Below are positions 63,753 through 64,000 of a DNA stretch of 64,000 nt, one piece after another. Each line of letters begins with the position of its first letter. Position 1 is the first letter of the stretch. A program made the position numbers and the translations under genes. Source of the DNA: Ridgeia piscesae (lineage: Eukaryota > Annelida > Polychaeta > Sabellida > Siboglinidae); contig JAODUO010000187.1 of the NCBI GenBank assembly GCA_025642075.2, positions 107,501-171,500 on the forward strand. Reading direction: 5' to 3'. Below the pieces are notes generated by a model. The model did no database searches. It saw only the letters and a program-made list of their open reading frames with translations, and was not told the DNA's origin.

Positions 63753-64000
63753 GTAGAGACCTGTATAAATGTAGAGAGGACTTTGGGCAGCCCTAGAGAC
63801 CTGTATAAATGTAGAGAGGACTTTGGGCAGCCCTAGAGACCTGTATAAGTATAGAGAGGACTTTGGGCAGCCCTAAAGACCTGTATAAGCATAGAGAGGA
63901 CTTTGGGCAGCCCTAGAGACCTGTATAAGCATAGAGAGGACTTTGGGCTGCCCTAGAGACCTGTATAAGTATAGAGAGGACTTTGGGCAGCCCTAGAGAC
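63753..64000. repeat. 40-bp minisatellite cut by the window end, at least 6 copies
   Basis: The unit is agagacctgtataaatgtag followed by agaggactttgggcagccct. Later copies have gtatag or gcatag. The array continues past position 64000. Confidence 0.95.

Overview
This window is invertebrate-type animal genomic DNA. It holds the 5' (extracellular) half of one large plus-strand gene cut into small exons, set in introns packed with tandem repeats. GT/AG introns with coherent phases, (TA)n and (CA)n tracts, tRNA-derived SINE copies and very long introns all indicate a metazoan nuclear genome. The phylum cannot be fixed from the sequence. A marine invertebrate (lophotrochozoan, cephalochordate or ambulacrarian type) is an inference only.

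The gene is a ROS1/Sevenless-family receptor tyrosine kinase. Eighteen exons between 1465 and 50026 splice in phase. Their order matches the human ROS1 ectodomain as I remember it: an N-terminal Cys-rich box (exons at 1465, 19460, 24736); a first FN3 domain (26147, 27117); a second FN3 domain (29104, 29590); a first YWTD-type beta-propeller (30982, 32122, 32635, 33321, 34495); a third FN3 domain (36379, 36756); and most of a second beta-propeller (38945, 40458, 42060, 49857). A 27-nt candidate microexon (24109) and a possible relic Cys exon (17080) are also present. The signal-peptide exon lies upstream of the window. The remaining FN3 domains, the transmembrane segment and the kinase lie downstream. 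The exon at 36756 carries an apparent one-base frameshift with an in-frame TAG, so the gene as sequenced is interrupted there.

Roughly half of the window (about 30 kb by my estimate) is intronic minisatellite, each array with its own unrelated unit (13, 14, 18, 19, 20, 21, 22, 23, 25, 28, 40, 43, 52, 55 or 56 bp). Very long open frames inside these arrays (up to about 1,400 codons) are artefacts of stop-free repeats.

The most unusual structures are as follows. (1) A 52-bp minisatellite at about 39043-40012 has copied an exon end together with its 5' splice site about 18 times. (2) A roughly 78-copy array carrying GTAAGT in each unit is followed directly by a roughly 144-copy array carrying an acceptor-like pyrimidine-CAG motif, in the same intron. 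(3) Several unrelated arrays each carry a perfect palindrome or hairpin in every unit. (4) Arrays tend to start within tens of bases of exon donors.

Region by region: 1-1464 is upstream intron with pentanucleotide repeats. 1.5-19.5 kb is an intron of about 18 kb with arrays at 2.2-5.1, 6.3-7.1, 8.0-9.9 and 11.9-12.3 kb. 19.5-24.1 kb holds a 3-kb array of 28-bp units. 24-50 kb is the dense exon region. 50-64 kb is the start of another long intron, with five further large arrays and one good SINE.
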